From IMG/VR virus record IMGVR_UViG_3300044647_001317, positions 1 to 38,983 of that record: 38,983 nucleotides of DNA; one strand, given 5' to 3'. This document shows positions 37,465 through 38,983 of the stretch, one piece after another. The notes below the pieces were generated by a model. The model made no database searches. It had not been told where the DNA came from and saw only the letters and a program-made list of their open reading frames with translations. Within the stretch, counting starts at the first letter, position 1. Each line of letters begins with the position of its first letter. Origin of the DNA: a virus. The position numbers and the translations under genes were made by a program.

Positions 37465-37908
37465 TTATAGCGCCTTGCAGAACGTATGCTCGGCAACCGA
37501 ATAACCCGCCCGCTTATAGACTTGGGCGAGTGCTTCGTGGCGAAGCCCATGCTCCGCGACCATGCCGAAGAATTGTACGTTGCGCGCCTTGGCGGCGGAT
37601 TCGAGGTGCCTAAGCAACTCGGCGCCAACACCTTTACGGTGGGCTGGTTTGCAGTATAGCCAAAGCTCCTGCCCGATGGAAACGTTTTTGTTCCAGTAAG
37701 CGGGAGCCGAAACAGCGGCGGCCATCCCGACCGCCTCGCCGTTCTTGTCAACGACAAGCAGGATACCCCGCTCCATCATGGCGGTTGCGGTTTCCGCGAA
37801 CGAGTCCACGCAGAATTGCGCGCGGGCTGCCCATCCAGCTTCTTCGAAAAATGCCTCGCCCATCTCGACTATAGCGGGCATGTCTTTAAGTTCAGCAGGA
37901 CGGATCAT
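37465..37908 (-). CDS. GNAT-family acetyltransferase
   Basis: A 147-residue GNAT protein: start IRPAELKDMPAIVEMGEAFF, then strand LVVDKNGEAVGMAAAV, strand IGQELWLYCKPAHRKGVGAE with the R/Q-x-x-G-x-G/A acetyl-CoA motif (HRKGVGAELL), and the C-terminal YKRAGYSVAEHTFCK. It sits between the tail-completion genes and ejection genes, near the place of P22 gp14. Possible target is a virion or host protein. No structural role is visible. Confidence 0.88.
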   Translation of the reverse strand: MIRPAELKDMPAIVEMGEAFFEEAGWAARAQFCVDSFAETATAMMERGILLVVDKNGEAVGMAAAVSAPAYWNKNVSIGQELWLYCKPAHRKGVGAELLRHLESAAKARNVQFFGMVAEHGLRHEALAQVYKRAGYSVAEHTFCKAL

Positions 37909-38178
37909 CTAAATCACCTTCCAGTCAGTACCGTTGCCTACGGCCTGCACGATGTTGGAGCCGCCGCCCGCCAGCGTGTCGCCTATGGTGGTGGTGCTGG
38001 CGTCGATGCAGATCACCGTGTCGCCCAGCGTCGGCGTCATGGTGGCAATCTTCGCGTAGGTGTAGGTCGTGCGCTTGACGACGCCGGTTCCGATCAACTG
38101 CAGATAGGCAATCAGCCATTGGCTAGGCGTGCCGTCCTGGTTGACGATGCGGGTTTTGGAATTGAATGGCGCGGTCAT
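37909..38178 (-). CDS. Small virion-region protein (89 aa), in the needle gene position
   Basis: An 89-residue beta-rich protein, MTAPFNSKTRIVNQDGTPSQ at the start, with LGDTVICIDASTTTIGDTLA. It directly follows gp10, where P22 has the 233-residue needle gp26. No coiled-coil repeats characteristic of needles are visible, so it is not an obvious replacement. The T-P-S-Q-W-L-I-A-Y-L pattern is frequent in small phage proteins of unknown function. Confidence 0.72.
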   Translation of the reverse strand: MTAPFNSKTRIVNQDGTPSQWLIAYLQLIGTGVVKRTTYTYAKIATMTPTLGDTVICIDASTTTIGDTLAGGGSNIVQAVGNGTDWKVI

Positions 38179-38983
38179 CGCGGCAACGGCTTGATTTTGG
38201 TCCGCATCCCGTAGAAGGCACGGCGCACCGGGTCCGATATGGAAATCTCAACCGTCCGCTGCCGGAAGGCGCCGAGCCGGTCCCACATGGCGCGAATATA
38301 GCGGACACCCTGCCGGCCAAGGCTCGCGCGCCGTTCGTGGCTCCAACTGAAGCCGCCGTTGTCGCTGTAGCGCATCATGACCTCGGGGTCGGCCCCCTGC
38401 CCAGAGATCGCGCCGACGCCCAGCTCGCACTCAAGCTCGAAGTCCACCATGATTGCCCGCAGCGTCTCGGCATAGAATGGCAGGCCGACAATCACGGACC
38501 GGATGGGCTCGCCCAAGTCGGTGTAGGTATCGAGGTCTAGTTCCGCGACCTTGCCAGCCTGCAAGCCTGCAAGCGTCTTGCCGAAGGCGCTGAAGATGCA
38601 CTGCACGTCCCACTTGGCAGGCTCAATGGACGTGCCCGACTGCCGCTCATGCCAGATGGGCGCCCCAGCCGCTGCGGAGGCCGCAGGATCGAAAACAAAG
38701 GTCCGGTTGAGGCTCGGCAGGGTCAGGACGTAGAAGTGATGTCCAGCCTGGAAATACGTCATCCCGTAGGCGTCCGACACGGTGCCGACGCGAAGCACTT
38801 CCTCGATGGCGTGTGTCGAGATACGCGCGGGCTGGTAGCCTTCGGCGCGGTACACAATCCGATCATCGCCCAGCCAGAATACGGAGTTGTCCATCTTGGC
38901 GGGGCTGCGACGGGCCGCGCATCCACGCTCCAGCAAGGCGCCCGGCACGCGCTCGAAGGGAAAAGGCGACGCGCCGGTATTGG
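38175..38983 (-). CDS. P22 gp10-like packaged DNA stabilization protein, C-terminal part
   Basis: C-terminal part of the gene whose start is at base 740 on the other contig end; bases 38857-38983 duplicate 1-127. It encodes the second half of the protein, including the region reading AGHHFYVLTLPSLNRTFVFD that is typical of P22 gp10-type tail factors. The stop overlaps the start of the following 89-residue gene by four bases (38175-38178), which indicates translational coupling. No homologue of the P22 needle gp26, which follows gp10 in P22, is found next. Confidence 0.88.
   Translation of the reverse strand, partial: NTGASPFPFERVPGALLERGCAARRSPAKMDNSVFWLGDDRIVYRAEGYQPARISTHAIEEVLRVGTVSDAYGMTYFQAGHHFYVLTLPSLNRTFVFDPAASAAAGAPIWHERQSGTSIEPAKWDVQCIFSAFGKTLAGLQAGKVAELDLDTYTDLGEPIRSVIVGLPFYAETLRAIMVDFELECELGVGAISGQGADPEVMMRYSDNGGFSWSHERRASLGRQGVRYIRAMWDRLGAFRQRTVEISISDPVRRAFYGMRTKIKPLPR
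38857..38983. repeat. Terminal overlap of circular contig (right copy)
   Basis: Exact copy of bases 1-127. Removing one copy closes the map to about 38,856 bp and restores the gp10-type gene. Read-through of a single intact frame across the join is direct evidence that the ends are adjacent in the real molecule. Confidence 0.95.

Noticed and set aside
1-38983. tRNA genes, CRISPR arrays, insertion sequences
   Set aside because: I saw no cloverleaf-like sequence, no regularly spaced repeats and no transposase motif. A tRNA scan program was not available, so a tRNA could still be missed.

Overview
This window is a complete, circularly assembled genome of a tailed phage or prophage with P22-like virion architecture (short-tailed podovirus type). 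The last 127 bases repeat the first 127 exactly, so the unique length is about 38,856 bp. One gene, the P22 gp10-type tail factor, runs across the contig ends and reads through without a break when they are joined. The DNA is GC-rich. A GapR/DUF2312 nucleoid protein, a GcrA-like helix-turn-helix protein and the style of the small proteins point to an alphaproteobacterial host; the genus cannot be told from the sequence alone.

Layout. The regulatory hub lies near 18.35-18.95 kb. A short XRE repressor reads rightward and a Cro-like protein reads leftward from a shared 84-bp intergenic region. From cro, a long leftward run of tightly overlapping genes goes through replication and DNA metabolism (17.5 to 12.3 kb: DnaA domain-IV-like protein, HNH endonuclease, GapR-like protein, VRR-NUC nuclease, SNF2-type helicase, adenine/N4-cytosine-type methyltransferase, DUF1376 replication protein), then small accessory genes. 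A likely promoter at about 10.97 kb follows, then the packaging and head genes (small and large terminase, portal, an XRE-sigma region 4 fusion, scaffold, P22-type coat protein), two glycosyltransferase-like proteins, gp4 and gp10. Across the contig junction it continues with a GNAT acetyltransferase, three ejection-type proteins, a tail fibre, a carbohydrate-esterase-like tail protein and the lysis set (membrane-tailed GH24 endolysin, nested spanin pair), ending with an HTH-phosphoesterase fusion.

Rightward from the repressor, after a terminator and a palindrome-rich control region, runs a second early operon (18.9-24.4 kb). It holds small unknown genes, a C5-cytosine methyltransferase whose 3' two-thirds also encode a second long open frame, an ERF-type annealing protein, a NinB-like recombination protein and an HNH nuclease. 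The two transcription units converge and overlap at 24.38-24.40 kb.

The repressor/Cro pair suggests a temperate lifestyle or descent from one, but I see no integrase, excisionase or partition gene. Most genes overlap their neighbours by 1-4 bases (ATGA, TGATG, TAATG junctions). I used these junctions to fix starts and to recover several genes shorter than 60 codons. The most interesting points are the dual-coded methyltransferase, the repeated operator-like motif shared by two early control regions, the sigma-like fusion inside the head gene cluster, and a 26-residue membrane microprotein between cro and the replication genes. No intergenic stretch exceeds 300 bases; the largest is the 190-bp control region at 18757-18946.
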